Positions 9,593 to 19,212 of a stretch of 64,000 bases of DNA are shown in pieces (positions within the stretch are counted from its first letter, which is position 1; every line of letters starts with the position of its first letter). The notes under the pieces are model-generated. The model was not told the DNA's origin, did no database searches, and saw only the letters and a list, made by a program, of their open reading frames with translations. Both the position numbers and the translations under genes were made by a program. The stretch lies in the NCBI RefSeq assembly GCF_004362895.1, contig NZ_SNXI01000001.1:310001-374000 (forward strand), written 5' to 3'. Origin of the DNA: Idiomarina aquatica (GTDB lineage Bacteria; Pseudomonadota; Gammaproteobacteria; Enterobacterales; Alteromonadaceae).

Positions 9593-9763
9593 TTACTTAT
9601 TAACGACCTTACGACCTTTGTAAAAACCGTCAGCTGTTACGTGGTGGCGACGATGTGTCTCACCAGAGGTAGAATCAACCGACAGTGTAGGGCCGCTGAT
9701 TGCATCGTGTGAACGACGCATGTCGCGTCTTGAACGACTTTTCTTGCTTTTTTGAACAGCCAT
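9593..9763 (-). CDS. rpmF: 50S ribosomal protein L32
   Basis: Structural protein of the large ribosomal subunit, 56 residues. It starts [20 protein letters not shown] and continues through [20 protein letters not shown]. The basic N-terminus matches enterobacterial L32; it lacks the four-cysteine zinc motif of the C+ paralogue. The ATG at 9763 has a strong AGGAGA site. It lies 16 nt after yceD and 10 nt before plsX. Confidence 0.97.
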   Translation of the reverse strand: MAVQKSKKSRSRRDMRRSHDAISGPTLSVDSTSGETHRRHHVTADGFYKGRKVVNK

Positions 9764-9779
9764 TTACGCTATCTCCTAG

Positions 9780-10310
9780 TTATTTACGCTTTAATTCTTG
9801 CAACACCGAAAACGGGTTCTCCGAGTCATCTTCTGACGGCTCTTCGATTTCGCCCCACGTCATCGCGTCGCGATCTACCTGACAATCTTTAGGGTCATGC
9901 TTGGCCACCAAAGGCATCGCCAGAATTAATTCATCTTCGACTAAACCGTGCAGGTTAATCTCGCCAAACTCATTTACTTCGACCGCTTCGTAGCGTTCAG
10001 GTAATTCGTCTGAGCTCTGCTTAGAAGAAACAGGAGCATACGCAAATTGCGCCGAGATATCAACCGCAAAAGGCTCATTACAACGCTGACAGGTTAACTT
10101 GACTGCAGTTTTTGCCGAACCGGCGAAATAACTTACACCTTGTTCGTCAATACCAAACTCGACGTTAACGTCCGGATCATGTTCACTGACTTCCGCCAGT
10201 AAGCTTTGAAAACGCGACAGCGTTTTTACCGGAACTAAACCATCAAACGTTTGCTTTTTATTCGCACTTTTAACGGGATCAACCGTTACGGGAATTCTTA
10301 CCTTTTGCAT
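9780..10310 (-). CDS. yceD: 23S rRNA accumulation protein YceD (DUF177)
   Basis: DUF177 family protein; in E. coli the homologue is needed for normal 23S rRNA accumulation, and its gene precedes rpmF almost everywhere. The 176-residue protein has the CQRC pair in LTCQRCNEPF and the acidic stretch NEFGEINLHGLVEDELILAM, then a second cysteine region near DPKDC. It reads toward rpmF 16 nt away, so the two are almost certainly cotranscribed. Confidence 0.93.
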   Translation of the reverse strand: MQKVRIPVTVDPVKSANKKQTFDGLVPVKTLSRFQSLLAEVSEHDPDVNVEFGIDEQGVSYFAGSAKTAVKLTCQRCNEPFAVDISAQFAYAPVSSKQSSDELPERYEAVEVNEFGEINLHGLVEDELILAMPLVAKHDPKDCQVDRDAMTWGEIEEPSEDDSENPFSVLQELKRK

Positions 10311-10340
10311 AGCGGGCGCAGTCTACCTTAGTCGTTGGGT

Positions 10341-10958
10341 CTAGGCAAGCGAATTATCGCCAGCCAGCGGGTTAATCTGGTGCTTACGTAACATCCTCAG
10401 CAATTCAATACAGGGCAATCCAATCAGGGTGTTAGGGTCATCACCTATGAGCGAATCGAACAAGCTAATACCTAATCCTTCGCTTTTAAAGCTACCCGCA
10501 CAATTCAGCGGTTGCTCCAGCTCAACATACTGCTGTAATTCAGCAGTTGTTAAATCATTACGGAATTTCACCGAAAAAGGCACACAAATAACATCTGCCT
10601 TATCGGTCCGGGCATCATATACACAAAGCCCGGTTAAAAAAACGACGGTTTTACCGACAAAACGCTGTAATTGTGCCACCGCTTTTGCAGTGCTGTGAGG
10701 CTTGCCTAAAATGTCACCGTCACACACAGCGACCTGGTCCGAACCAATAATGATCGCGTTCGCAAAATCGGGGTTTTGCTTGGCCACCGCACGCGCCTTT
10801 TGCTCTGCCAATCTGGCGACGAGCGTCTGCGGCGCTTCATCGGCGAGCGGCGTTTCGTCGATTTCAGGTTTTGCGACCTGATAATCTAAATGTAGTTTAT
10901 CCAGAATAGCCCGTCTAAACGGGGACGATGAGCCCAGTACTAAGGTTCGCTTACTCAT
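10341..10958 (-). CDS. yceF: Maf-family nucleotide pyrophosphatase (YceF type)
   Basis: House-cleaning enzyme of the Maf family; the YceF branch hydrolyses 7-methyl-GTP. The 205-residue protein begins LVLGSSSPFRRAIL (the SSSxxR motif). It has DETP, LARLAEQKA-like VARLAEQKARAVA, IIGSDQVAVCDG (catalytic aspartate) and LGKPHS. Context next to yceD-rpmF-plsX matches E. coli yceF. Confident for the family; the m7GTP preference is inferred from branch and context. Confidence 0.9.
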   Translation of the reverse strand: MSKRTLVLGSSSPFRRAILDKLHLDYQVAKPEIDETPLADEAPQTLVARLAEQKARAVAKQNPDFANAIIIGSDQVAVCDGDILGKPHSTAKAVAQLQRFVGKTVVFLTGLCVYDARTDKADVICVPFSVKFRNDLTTAELQQYVELEQPLNCAGSFKSEGLGISLFDSLIGDDPNTLIGLPCIELLRMLRKHQINPLAGDNSLA

Positions 10959-10978
10959 AATATCTCTTCAGCGTTCGT

Positions 10979-11620
10979 TTAAATAAGAGTTGGTAACTGA
11001 TTCAAATCGCTAATCACAATATCCGCCCCGGCAGCTGTTAGCCTGGCTGCATCATGCACACCAAAGTCAACACCGATAGCATAGGTCCCTGCCGCTTTAG
11101 CCATTCTCATGTCGTGTTCAGAGTCACCGACCATTACCGTCTGGTGCGGCTCAAATTGCAGTTGCTCCATTAATTCGTGCAACATCTGCGGGTGCGGTTT
11201 GCCGCGTGTTTCGTCAGCGCAGCGCGAGGCGTCAAAAAAGTCACTCATGGCAACCTCACGCCACACACGGTCAAGCCCCTTCCTTGCCTTACCCGTTGCC
11301 ACAGCAATAATGTGCTGACGCCTTTTCAACTCTTCAAGCACTGCAAGCGCAGTTGGAAATAATGGCGTTGGGGTTACATTTAAATCGACATACTCGTCAC
11401 GGTAGCGGGCTAAAAACGCATCATACTGACTACTGGGTAACACCCCGAACAAACGCTCAATCGCAGGTTCCAGACTCAGTCCGATAATATCTTTAACGGC
11501 CTGTACCTCCGGCACTGGTAGACGCATATGCTTTGCCGTAACCTGCATAGACGACACGATGCGGTCAATCGAGTCCATCAGCGTGCCGTCCCAATCAAAA
11601 ATAACTAAACGTGACTGCAT
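10979..11620 (-). CDS. HAD-superfamily phosphatase (phosphoglycolate-phosphatase-like)
   Basis: A 213-residue haloacid-dehalogenase-type hydrolase. Motif I is FDWDGTLMDS (nucleophile D9, acid D11), motif II VATGKA, motif III lysine in RGKPHPQM, and motif IV VGDSEHDMRMAKAAG. The helical cap lies between residues about 15 and 85, subfamily IA. Its stop precedes maf by 20 nt, and it directly follows rluC with no gap, so it belongs to that operon. The substrate cannot be told from the sequence; relatives in this position in Shewanella-type genomes are uncharacterised. Confidence 0.88.
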   Translation of the reverse strand: MQSRLVIFDWDGTLMDSIDRIVSSMQVTAKHMRLPVPEVQAVKDIIGLSLEPAIERLFGVLPSSQYDAFLARYRDEYVDLNVTPTPLFPTALAVLEELKRRQHIIAVATGKARKGLDRVWREVAMSDFFDASRCADETRGKPHPQMLHELMEQLQFEPHQTVMVGDSEHDMRMAKAAGTYAIGVDFGVHDAARLTAAGADIVISDLNQLPTLI

Positions 11621-12604
11621 TTATATCGCCGTTAATCGTGTTAGTAAGTCGCTCAATGCGGGCTCAAGTGGCGCTTCGAAGTGACATTGCCGTTCGGTTT
11701 TTGGATGCGTAAACGTCAGCTGCCAGGCATGCAAAAACAACCGCCGCAAGCCCAGCTGCTGCATCTGTTCATCAAACTCGCGGTCGCCGTATTTGGGATC
11801 GCCAGCAATCGGGTGACCGGCATGTAAGGCATGCACTCGAATTTGATGGGTGCGGCCGGTTACCGGAGAGGCTTCCACCAGGGTTGCCTGTTGATAACGT
11901 TGCTGGATTCTAAAACGAGTCAACGACGGCTTGCCTTCGGCATCAACCCGAACCATACGCTCACCTGACTGCAGCGTATTTTTTTGTAACGGTGCTTCTA
12001 CCTGACGGCAACTTTTCTGCCATTGCCCTCTAACCAGGGCTAAGTATTGCTTGTTGACCGATTTTTCTCTTAACTGTTCATGCAGTGCTTTAAGTACCGA
12101 GCGCTTTTTGGCCACCATTAATAGGCCACTGGTATCCCGATCCAAACGGTGTACCAGTTCCAGATTTTTATCGTTAGGTCGCAACGCCCGCAATGCTTCG
12201 ATTAGTCCGAATTTAAGCCCTGAACCACCGTGCACCGCAATACCTGAAGGCTTGTTAACCACCATCAAGTGATCATCTTCATAGATAATGGCGTCCGCCA
12301 GTGCCTGCACTTGTTCCAGTTTCGCCGACGGTAACTCAGGACGTTCCGACAGCTTAACCGGTGGAATACGGATGGTATCGTCGGGTTGTAACTTGTAATC
12401 GGGTTTAATCCGCTTCTTGTTAACCCGAACCTCGCCTTTACGGACAATACGGTACACCAACGACTTCGGCACTCCCTTAAGTTTCGTCATAAGAAAGTTA
12501 TCGATGCGCTGTCCGGTTTCGTCCTGGCTTACCCGATGAAAGGTAACTTCATGCTGAATCATTTTCATGGCGCGGATTTTATCACTAAGCTCAACAACAT
12601 GCAT
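11621..12604 (-). CDS. rluC: 23S rRNA pseudouridine synthase C
   Basis: Makes pseudouridine at 955, 2504 and 2580 (E. coli numbering) of 23S rRNA. It carries an N-terminal S4 domain ([20 protein letters not shown] with [16 protein letters not shown]) followed by the RluA catalytic domain with the nucleophilic aspartate in [15 protein letters not shown] and GRTHQIRVH. Three in-frame ATGs (12604, 12568, 12562) lack a clear ribosome site; the longest is reported, but 12568 (MKMIQHEV) aligns better with E. coli RluC. It diverges from rne, as in E. coli. Confidence 0.94.
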   Translation of the reverse strand: MHVVELSDKIRAMKMIQHEVTFHRVSQDETGQRIDNFLMTKLKGVPKSLVYRIVRKGEVRVNKKRIKPDYKLQPDDTIRIPPVKLSERPELPSAKLEQVQALADAIIYEDDHLMVVNKPSGIAVHGGSGLKFGLIEALRALRPNDKNLELVHRLDRDTSGLLMVAKKRSVLKALHEQLREKSVNKQYLALVRGQWQKSCRQVEAPLQKNTLQSGERMVRVDAEGKPSLTRFRIQQRYQQATLVEASPVTGRTHQIRVHALHAGHPIAGDPKYGDREFDEQMQQLGLRRLFLHAWQLTFTHPKTERQCHFEAPLEPALSDLLTRLTAI

Positions 12605-13089
12605 GCAAATTGTCGCTTGTATTAGGGGTTGTTTATGTGAAATAATGAAGTGTCAAAAAATATCCTGTGACGGGACAAGAAGGTATAAAAAGTGCCAGAT
12701 GAGCTGGCCGCCCCACAGGTGAAAGCGACACATATAATTTGAGTTTCGCGCAATTGACACATTTTGCCGGAGTCCTCCACGTCCTCATACGACCAACTAC
12801 ACGTGTTGTGTAATGTAGCGTCGAGATGAGGAATGCACGGAGCTGATAACGTAAAGAGGCAGAATGCAGGTTCAGTTGCTGATTAACCTAATAGCGACAG
12901 CATGACGCGTAACGTTAAGCGAAAGCGCTGAGTTACCAAGCACAGTCAAGCCAATTTTTGTTACACGTTATTGAATTAATGACGGGTAACGCAGCATTGT
13001 AACGCTGCAAACAAACAATTTAACGATAGTGCATTAGTGCTGCTTTAACAGCGCGTCATGCTGTGGCGTAGCAAGATTGAGTCACAGTA
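12605..13089 (+). promoter_or_regulatory. long structured rne 5' leader and divergent rluC/rne promoter region
   Basis: This 485-nt gap has no plausible gene. The plus strand shows a long imperfect hairpin at 12783-12831 (CCTCAT/ATGAGG, CGAC/GTCG and CTACA/TGTAG arms), a nested hairpin at 12909-12936 (GTAAC/GTTAC around AGCG/CGCT) and a small one at 12991-13008 (GCAGC/GCTGC). E. coli rne has a comparable 361-nt leader through which RNase E degrades its own mRNA; by position and structure this is the equivalent. A TATAAT at about 12737-12742 and a TTGACA at about 12754 are promoter-like, but no good pair could be assigned. Confidence 0.6.
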
Positions 13090-16000
13090 ATGAAAAGAAT
13101 GTTAATTAATGCCACGCAGTTAGAAGAGCTGCGTGTAGCGCTGGTAGACGGCCAACGCTTATATGATCTCGATATTGAGAGTCCCGGCCACGAGCAGAAA
13201 AAAGCCAACATATATAAAGGCAAAATTACTCGCATCGAGCCAAGTCTAGAAGCTGCTTTCGTCGATTACGGCGCCGAGCGACACGGATTCCTCCCCTTAA
13301 AAGAAATTGCAAAAACCTACTTCCCCGAGGGTTACACGTTCCAGGGTCGTCCCAACATTAAAGATGTTGTAAAAGAAGGCCAGGAAGTCATTGTCCAAAT
13401 TGACAAAGAAGAACGCGGCCAAAAAGGCGCAGCCTTAACGACCTTCATCTCTCTTGCCGGTAGTTATTTGGTATTGATGCCAAACAACCCTCGCGCTGGC
13501 GGTATCTCGCGTCGCATCGAGGGCGATGAGCGCTCAGCGTTAAAAGAGGCCTTGAGTGAACTTAACGTGCCCAAAGAAATGGGGCTTATTGTTCGTACTG
13601 CCGGTGTGGGCAAATCAAAAGAAGAACTGGAGTGGGATTTAAATGTTCTACTGCATCATTGGTCTGCCATCAGTGATGCAGCTAGTGACCGCCCTGCTCC
13701 GTTTTTAATCCATCAGGAAAGCAACGTTATCTTCCGAGCGCTGCGTGATTACTTACGCCGTGACATCGGCGAAGTACTGATAGACAGTAAAAAAGTTTTC
13801 GAACAAGTCCGCAATCATATTCAGTTGATCCGTCCTGACTTTGTTAATCGGGTTAAGCTTTATGACGGCGATGTACCGCTGTTCAGCCATTACCAAATTG
13901 AGAGCCAGATAGAGTCTGCATTCCAGCGTGAAGTTCGGCTGCCATCAGGCGGTTCTATTGTTATAGATCCGACCGAAGCATTGACCTCGATAGATATTAA
14001 CTCATCACGCGCTACCAAAGGCGGTGATATCGAGGAAACTGCGTTACAAACCAACCTGGAAGCGGCTGAAGAGATTGCACGCCAGTTACGTTTGCGGGAT
14101 TTAGGCGGTTTGGTAGTCATTGACTTTATCGATATGACCCCTGCCCGTCATCAACGCGAAGTAGAAAACCGGTTGCGTGACAGCCTGGCTCAGGATCGGG
14201 CACGTATTCAGGTGGCACGAATTTCCCGCTTTGGTTTGCTGGAAATGTCGCGGCAACGACTGCGTCCTTCACTGGGCGAATCAGCCAACAGTGTTTGCCC
14301 CCGCTGTGATGGCCAGGGCACTATTCGTTCCAGCGAATCGTTGGCTTTGTCGATTCTGCGCTTAATCGAAGAAGAAGCGATAAAAGACAATACCGTACAA
14401 GTGCAGGCTCAAGTGCCGGTACCTGTGGCGACTTACTTATTAAACGAAAAACGGTCAGCGGTTAACAAAGTTGAAGAACGTCACAACGTTAAAGCGGTTA
14501 TTATTCCCAATCATCATTTGGATACACCGCACTTTGAAGTCATCCGCATTCGTGATGACGAAGTCCCTGAAGCTGCCAGCTTCCAGTTGGTAAATAAACA
14601 GGAAAAGGACGAATCAGTAGCAATAACACTAACCAAAGATCGTCAACAGTTAGAAGAACCGGCGTTGAAGGGTCTGCAGGCGCCTGCAGCTGCACCACCG
14701 CCAGCACCGGCTGCAGCAGCTCCAACTCCGGCAGCAACAGCGGCTTCTGGTCCCTCATTGTTTGCGCGGTTAGGTAAGTGGTTGGCCAGCTTGTTCGCCA
14801 GCGACGATGAGCAACAACAGCAAAGCCAGAACAACGACCGCAATAATCGCGGACAGCGCAATAACAATAACCGTGGTGGCCGCAATCAGCGCGGTGGCAA
14901 TCGCCGTTCGCGTCAGCGCCCGCGTAATGACAATCGTAAAGCAACTGACGACTCGAAGACAGACAACAAAGCGCAAGAAGAGCGTCAGGATGATCGCCAG
15001 GACAATCGTTCAGGTGATTCGCGCTCGAATAACTCGCGTCGCAGTAATAATAACCGTCGCGGACGTGGTCGCAATCGCAACCAAAATCGTAAACCTGAGC
15101 AAGAGCAGAACAATCAAACAGCTGCGCAGGAAGCAGAAAAAGTCGAGCGCGAGCAAAAGCCAGCTCCGGCTAATGAGCAGGAACAGCCGCGGACACCGAA
15201 AAAACGTCGTTCACAAAAGAACCTGGAACGCTCTGTTCGTGTTAAAGGCGCAGCAACCGACAGCGCTGCGACTGAATCGTCGGTAGCGGCTAAGACTGAG
15301 AAAAAGCAGGACGCTAAACCTGCGGCTGACACCTCGGCTAAACCAGAGTCTGTCGCTAACGATAAACCTGCACAAGAGAATTCAGCTGTGGAGCAAGCAC
15401 GCGAGCCCCGCGAGCCGTCTCCGAAAGTATTGGCTTCTAAAGTGAATGACCCACGTTTACAAGCGGCAGCCGAGTTAGTTCAGGCGGAGCAACAGCCAGC
15501 TCCTGAGCAACAGCAGGCTGAACAGGAACCCGTGCAGCAGCCTGAATCTGAGCCTTCGACACCTGAACCTGCCACTGCAGAGCAGCCGGAAGCTAAGGCT
15601 GATTCAACGTCTGTAGAAGCGACTGAGCAGCGCCCTGCTGAATCTGACGCTGAAGCTGACGCGAGCCCCCAGGCAGAAACTGCGGCTGAAGAAGTAGAAA
15701 CAGCTGAGCCTAAGACTCAAACGCACAGTAATGCTGGTGAAACTGAGCCAACAATTGAAGACAATGAGCCTGAAAAACCGGCTAAGACTGAACGCAACCG
15801 CTCGCGCCGGTCGCCACGTCACCAACGTGCAGCCGGACAGAAGCGCAAACGTGAGAAGCAGGAAGCGGGTAATGACCAGGCGGCCAACGCGGTAGTCAGC
15901 CCAATCTACCCCAGCAGCGCTAAAAGTAAGGCTTTTGCCGATATGACTAAAGCTAGCCCGAGCCCTCGTGAAGGTGAGTTTACGCCATTCCCGGTGGCAC

Positions 16001-16110
16001 CGGCTACAGCGCGTCACGGCTATGCCCAACCGCAGAAAATTACCTCGGTCACACAGCCGGCATCTTCGGCGTATGCCGATATGGCGAAGTGTTCTCCTAA
16101 CGCGTCATAG
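13090..16110 (+). CDS. rne: ribonuclease E
   Basis: Essential endoribonuclease for mRNA decay and rRNA/tRNA processing, and scaffold of the degradosome. Of its 1006 residues, the N-terminal ~510 are the catalytic domain: S1 fold (about 35-125), catalytic D302 and D345, and zinc-link C403/C406 in CPRCDGQG. The rest is low-complexity and disordered: an A/P stretch near 540-560, arginine/asparagine-rich RNA-binding segments around 580-690, then a Q/E/A/P-rich region. Two related motifs ([13 protein letters not shown] and [13 protein letters not shown]) lie near the C-terminus, where degradosome partners such as PNPase may bind. The amphipathic membrane anchor seen in E. coli could be [15 protein letters not shown], near residue 560. 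Confidence 0.97.
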   Translation: MKRMLINATQLEELRVALVDGQRLYDLDIESPGHEQKKANIYKGKITRIEPSLEAAFVDYGAERHGFLPLKEIAKTYFPEGYTFQGRPNIKDVVKEGQEVIVQIDKEERGQKGAALTTFISLAGSYLVLMPNNPRAGGISRRIEGDERSALKEALSELNVPKEMGLIVRTAGVGKSKEELEWDLNVLLHHWSAISDAASDRPAPFLIHQESNVIFRALRDYLRRDIGEVLIDSKKVFEQVRNHIQLIRPDFVNRVKLYDGDVPLFSHYQIESQIESAFQREVRLPSGGSIVIDPTEALTSIDINSSRATKGGDIEETALQTNLEAAEEIARQLRLRDLGGLVVIDFIDMTPARHQREVENRLRDSLAQDRARIQVARISRFGLLEMSRQRLRPSLGESANSVCPRCDGQGTIRSSESLALSILRLIEEEAIKDNTVQVQAQVPVPVATYLLNEKRSAVNKVEERHNVKAVIIPNHHLDTPHFEVIRIRDDEVPEAASFQLVNKQEKDESVAITLTKDRQQLEEPALKGLQAPAAAPPPAPAAAAPTPAATAASGPSLFARLGKWLASLFASDDEQQQQSQNNDRNNRGQRNNNNRGGRNQRGGNRRSRQRPRNDNRKATDDSKTDNKAQEERQDDRQDNRSGDSRSNNSRRSNNNRRGRGRNRNQNRKPEQEQNNQTAAQEAEKVEREQKPAPANEQEQPRTPKKRRSQKNLERSVRVKGAATDSAATESSVAAKTEKKQDAKPAADTSAKPESVANDKPAQENSAVEQAREPREPSPKVLASKVNDPRLQAAAELVQAEQQPAPEQQQAEQEPVQQPESEPSTPEPATAEQPEAKADSTSVEATEQRPAESDAEADASPQAETAAEEVETAEPKTQTHSNAGETEPTIEDNEPEKPAKTERNRSRRSPRHQRAAGQKRKREKQEAGNDQAANAVVSPIYPSSAKSKAFADMTKASPSPREGEFTPFPVAPATARHGYAQPQKITSVTQPASSAYADMAKCSPNAS

Positions 16111-16133
16111 CAGTTAAACGCGGATAAACAAAA

Positions 16134-16166
16134 CCCCGCAGTCCTAAACAGGATTGCGGGGTTTTT
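16134..16166. terminator. bidirectional terminator between rne and comEA
   Basis: CCCCGCAGTCCT, loop AAAC, AGGATTGCGGGG then TTTTT: a 12-bp stem with one G-U pair. A run of A on the left side gives a T-run on the minus strand, so it can serve both convergent genes. Confidence 0.9.
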
Positions 16167-16184
16167 AATAGTCAGTTAGGCAGA

Positions 16185-16532
16185 TTAATTAATTCGAATG
16201 AGTGCTTTGTTCTTTTCTAGGGTTTTTAAGCCGATGCCTTTTACATCCAGCAACTGCTCAAGCTCGGTGTAACCGCCCAATTGCTCGCGTAGCTTAATAA
16301 TTTCTTCGGCCCGTTTTACACCCACGCCAATCATTACTGCGGACAACTCCGCCGCCGTGGCTGTATTAATATCTAACAGTGTTTCCTTTGCGGGCGTTTC
16401 TGCCGCCTGAGTATAAACAGCCATGGGCTCAGGTGCGGCTGCACTGGTTAACGGAGCGGCACTCACTGCTCCGCTGGCAGTTACAGTAAAAGCGAGTGAT
16501 GCAATTGCAGATAAATAAGTTTTCCGTAACAT
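16185..16532 (-). CDS. ComEA-like helix-hairpin-helix protein, exported
   Basis: A 115-residue protein with a signal peptide (about residues 1-25, ending AVSAA) and a C-terminal helix-hairpin-helix pair: LLDINTATAAELSAV, IGVGVKRAEEIIKLRE, then LLDVKGIGLKTLEKNKALI. ComEA proteins bind DNA non-specifically in the periplasm and retain incoming DNA during natural transformation. No other competence gene is nearby, so a role in uptake is inference. The ribosome site AGGAAG is good, and an unusual 9-bp inverted repeat lies just upstream. Confidence 0.85.
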   Translation of the reverse strand: MLRKTYLSAIASLAFTVTASGAVSAAPLTSAAAPEPMAVYTQAAETPAKETLLDINTATAAELSAVMIGVGVKRAEEIIKLREQLGGYTELEQLLDVKGIGLKTLEKNKALIRIN

Positions 16533-16546
16533 AAGGCTTCCTCATC

Positions 16547-16592
16547 GTTAGTTTGTTTACGCTTGTCTTATTAAGAAAAACAGCAAACTAAC
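16547..16592 (-). promoter_or_regulatory. long-armed inverted repeat in the comEA leader
   Basis: GTTAGTTTG (16547-16555) and CAAACTAAC (16584-16592) are perfect 9-bp complements 28 nt apart, and the spacer holds a smaller TCTT/AAGA hairpin. The near arm is only 14 nt from the comEA start codon and next to its ribosome site, so it could form a leader hairpin or a two-site operator. Confidence 0.4.
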
Positions 16593-16635
16593 TATAGTTC
16601 AGCCATAGCAACGTCTAACCATATACGATAATGCG

Positions 16636-17334
16636 CTAACTTAATTCAGCCAATATCTCAAGCACGGCCTGGTGTGGGTTGTCTGCCTGAGTGACAGGAC
16701 GCCCAATCACCATAAAGTCTACACCGGCCTGTTGCGCCTGACGCGGCGTTAAGGTGCGCTTTTGATCATCCTGTTGCGCTGCTGCCGGCCGTATTCCCGG
16801 CGTCATTAACTTAAACGCGGCGCCAAGTTCATCGTGCAACATTTTTGCTTCCTGCGCTGAACAGACAACGCCATCTAAACCTGCACGTTGCGTTAGTTTT
16901 GCCAATCGTAATACCTGCTCACGTACCGGCACGATGATGCCAATATCCGCAAGGTCACTTTCATCCATTGATGTAAGCACCGTCACAGCAATAAGCAAGG
17001 GCCTCTTGTCCGTTGGTAATTCCTGTAATGCCGCGTTGGCAGCCTGCATCATTTTTAGACCGCCACTGGCATGCACGTTAACCACGTCGACGCCCAGCTT
17101 GGCAGCAGCAGTAACGGCTTTGGCAACGGTATTAGGAATATCATGGAATTTTAAGTCCAAAAACACAGAAAAGCCTTTTTCTACCTGCTCACTAACCCAG
17201 TCCGGCCCTTCTGTCGTAAACAGCTCTTTACCGACTTTTATACCGACCTTGCCAGGATCAAGTTGTGACACCATAGCATCAGCTTGTATTCGGTTATGAT
17301 AATCCAATGCAATGTAAACGCTTGGTAAGCTCAT
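16636..17334 (-). CDS. pyrF: orotidine 5'-phosphate decarboxylase
   Basis: Last step of UMP synthesis. The 232-residue TIM barrel has the N-terminal YIALDY, the catalytic lysine-aspartate cluster in [21 protein letters not shown], and MTPGIRP plus VIGRPVTQA that close on the phosphate. It lies 11 nt after lapB in the lapA-lapB-pyrF order known from E. coli (yciS-yciM-pyrF). No terminator is evident between its stop and comEA. Confidence 0.97.
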   Translation of the reverse strand: MSLPSVYIALDYHNRIQADAMVSQLDPGKVGIKVGKELFTTEGPDWVSEQVEKGFSVFLDLKFHDIPNTVAKAVTAAAKLGVDVVNVHASGGLKMMQAANAALQELPTDKRPLLIAVTVLTSMDESDLADIGIIVPVREQVLRLAKLTQRAGLDGVVCSAQEAKMLHDELGAAFKLMTPGIRPAAAQQDDQKRTLTPRQAQQAGVDFMVIGRPVTQADNPHQAVLEILAELS

Positions 17335-17345
17335 TATTATTTCAC

Positions 17346-18500
17346 CTATTCACCGTCAATACCAAAAATGGGTTTAGTTGTGCTCCAGCTTTTGCAACTT
17401 GGGCATTGCCAATACAGGGTGTGCCCCGAAAATCCACAATGCCTACAACTATACTTGGGTCGTTGGGCGATATGTTCCGCTACCATTCGCTGCAGTATTT
17501 TTAGGCTTTCACGCGCACTTCCCACGTCGGCTGCGCGAATATGAAAGTCCATTAGCTGATGGAAGCCTCGCATGGTTGGGTGCTGCTCCATAGAGCTACG
17601 TATAAACTGCTCGGCAGCATCGCCACCCTGAGTTGCGAAGATATATTCGGACAATGCAATCGTAGCACTGGTACCCGCATTTTTTTCTACACAATGGTGT
17701 AAAAACTCAATATAGGGTGTTTGATCGCCCTGTTTTTTATAAATGCTTTCTAGTGGTTTTAATACTTCACTGACAAAACTTTTATCTTGCTGCAAAACTC
17801 GTTGCAGGTAACTTGTTGCCAACTCTGTTTGATTATCTTGTTGGTACAATAGTCCCAAAGCAATACTTGCCCGCACACAGTTGTCGTCGTGCTTAAGCGC
17901 CTTTTTATAATGTTTTACCGCTTCGCTGCCTTGCTCCATTTGCGCTAATTCACAGTAAAGCTGAGCTACAACTATCTCGATATGTCGGTCATCCCGAGTT
18001 AACCGAAGTGCTGTTTTTATCGCTTTATCCCACTCATGGGTTGCTTGATACAGCTCTAACAAATTTTTGCGGCTGCGCTCACGAAAATACTTATGCCGTT
18101 GTAAGCCGGAAAACATTTGCTCAGCGCGGTCGTAAATACCCGCAGCGAGATAATCTTTGCCGAGCTCGTACATGGCAGTTAGACGGTCATTTTCGGTGAT
18201 ATTTGGACGTGAGGTTAAATTCTGGTGGATCTTTATGGCACGCTCAACTTCGCCGCGGCGGCGAAAAAGCTTACCCAGCGTCCAGTGAGTTTCGAGGGTT
18301 TCACTATCTACATCTAATAGCTCAACAAATAAATCAACCGCCTTGTCCGGCTGATCTGACAGTAGCAGATTTAAGCCGGTGGCATACTGTTTTGAAAACC
18401 GTTGTTGTTCTTTGCGCTCTTCACTACGTACACTGTTCCGCCCCATAAACCAGCCATAAGCGGCGGCAACAGGTAATAAAAGGAACAGTAACTCAAGCAT
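17346..18500 (-). CDS. lapB: lipopolysaccharide assembly protein B (TPR protein)
   Basis: Inner-membrane adaptor that controls LpxC proteolysis by FtsH and so LPS synthesis. The 384-residue protein has an N-terminal membrane anchor (residues 1-20), a series of TPR repeats through about residue 340, and the C-terminal rubredoxin-like metal site formed by [10 protein letters not shown] and WQCPSCKSW. All these features are diagnostic of LapB (YciM). It follows lapA by 6 nt. Confidence 0.95.
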   Translation of the reverse strand: MLELLFLLLPVAAAYGWFMGRNSVRSEERKEQQRFSKQYATGLNLLLSDQPDKAVDLFVELLDVDSETLETHWTLGKLFRRRGEVERAIKIHQNLTSRPNITENDRLTAMYELGKDYLAAGIYDRAEQMFSGLQRHKYFRERSRKNLLELYQATHEWDKAIKTALRLTRDDRHIEIVVAQLYCELAQMEQGSEAVKHYKKALKHDDNCVRASIALGLLYQQDNQTELATSYLQRVLQQDKSFVSEVLKPLESIYKKQGDQTPYIEFLHHCVEKNAGTSATIALSEYIFATQGGDAAEQFIRSSMEQHPTMRGFHQLMDFHIRAADVGSARESLKILQRMVAEHIAQRPKYSCRHCGFSGHTLYWQCPSCKSWSTTKPIFGIDGE

Positions 18501-18506
18501 TAGCTA

Positions 18507-18797
18507 TTACGCCTCGGCATCTGGTTTTGCTTCTGACTCGTTCTGTTGGCGCAGCTTGTTAAACTTTCTAAGCAGGCGCTGGTAGCGTAGCTTCCAACGT
18601 AATGTCGAAAGAAAATAAAAAATTAACGAAATTAAAAAACCGAAGCCCATAAAAATGCCGGCAACGGCGGCAATGGATAGCTCTGCGCTAAACGCCAGAA
18701 AGTTTACTTGCACCTGGCCGGCATTCTGCGCGCCAAACGCTAATGCAACGAAAAATATCACCAGGATTGGGATCACGACTAACAATTTTTTAAGCAT
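18507..18797 (-). CDS. lapA: lipopolysaccharide assembly protein A (DUF1049)
   Basis: Small inner-membrane partner of LapB. The 96-residue protein has two membrane helices (about residues 3-23 and 40-64) followed by a basic, charged tail. The ATG at 18797 is chosen because AGGA lies six bases upstream; an ATG two codons earlier is embedded in that ribosome site. A strong terminator-like hairpin lies only 26 nt before the start codon, so transcription from ihfB into lapA must be attenuated, or a lapA promoter lies within ihfB. Confidence 0.92.
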   Translation of the reverse strand: MLKKLLVVIPILVIFFVALAFGAQNAGQVQVNFLAFSAELSIAAVAGIFMGFGFLISLIFYFLSTLRWKLRYQRLLRKFNKLRQQNESEAKPDAEA

Positions 18798-18822
18798 GTG
18801 CATCCTCAGCTGCTACCCATAA

Positions 18823-18855
18823 AAAAACGGCATGCCAGTATAGCATGCCGTTTTT
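18823..18855. terminator. bidirectional intrinsic terminator between ihfB and lapA
   Basis: CGGCATGC (18828-18835), a 7-nt loop, and GCATGCCG (18843-18850), flanked by seven A and five T, so the stem extends to about 13 bp on both strands. It sits between two genes of the same orientation. Confidence 0.85.
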
Positions 18856-18873
18856 ATCATTCGAGTACAAAGA

Positions 18874-19158
18874 TTAACTAAAATTATCAACGCGTTCTCG
18901 TAATTCCTTGCCTGCTTTAAAGTGAGGGACATATTTTGCATCCAGCTCGACTTTTTCACCAGTCTTTGGATTACGGCCGATACGCGGCGCGCGATAATGC
19001 AACGAAAAACTGCCGAAGCCTCGTATTTCGATGCGTTTTCCGTGAGCCAGACTTTGAACCATCTGCTCAAGGATATCCTTAACACTCGCTTCAACGACCG
19101 TAGGAGGTAAGTCCTGATACTTCAGGGTTAACCGGTCAATCAGTTCTGATTTGGTCAT
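18874..19158 (-). CDS. ihfB: integration host factor subunit beta
   Basis: Beta subunit of the DNA-bending heterodimer IHF; the alpha gene is also in this window at 63599. The 94-residue protein starts [10 protein letters not shown] and shows IEIRGFGSF, the beta-arm [12 protein letters not shown] (the proline that intercalates into DNA) and [11 protein letters not shown]. Preceded by an excellent ribosome site (GGAGG, eight bases upstream of the ATG). It follows rpsA, its usual neighbour, with a partial terminator between. Confidence 0.97.
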   Translation of the reverse strand: MTKSELIDRLTLKYQDLPPTVVEASVKDILEQMVQSLAHGKRIEIRGFGSFSLHYRAPRIGRNPKTGEKVELDAKYVPHFKAGKELRERVDNFS

Positions 19159-19180
19159 GCTACCTCCTCCTTATTAATAA

Positions 19181-19203
19181 AACGTGCGCCGAAGACGCAC
19201 GTT
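19181..19203 (-). terminator. probable partial terminator between rpsA and ihfB
   Basis: AACGTGCG (19181-19188), 7-nt loop, CGCACGTT (19196-19203), followed on the minus strand by TTATTAATAA. The broken T-run suggests partial termination, which would lower ihfB relative to rpsA. Confidence 0.6.
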
Positions 19204-19212
19204 ACATCAATC

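Noticed and set aside
12598-12604. Use of the first ATG as the definite rluC start
   Set aside because: Two closely spaced downstream ATGs fit the E. coli N-terminus better and no start has a clear ribosome site, so the start is left open.
14807-15286. 159-residue plus-strand frame inside rne
   Set aside because: Frame-shifted shadow of the arginine/asparagine-rich segment of RNase E; composition artefact.
15604-16029. 141-residue open frame on the minus strand inside the rne tail
   Set aside because: Antisense to the repetitive, low-complexity RNase E C-terminus, which leaves open frames by composition; no ribosome site or family.
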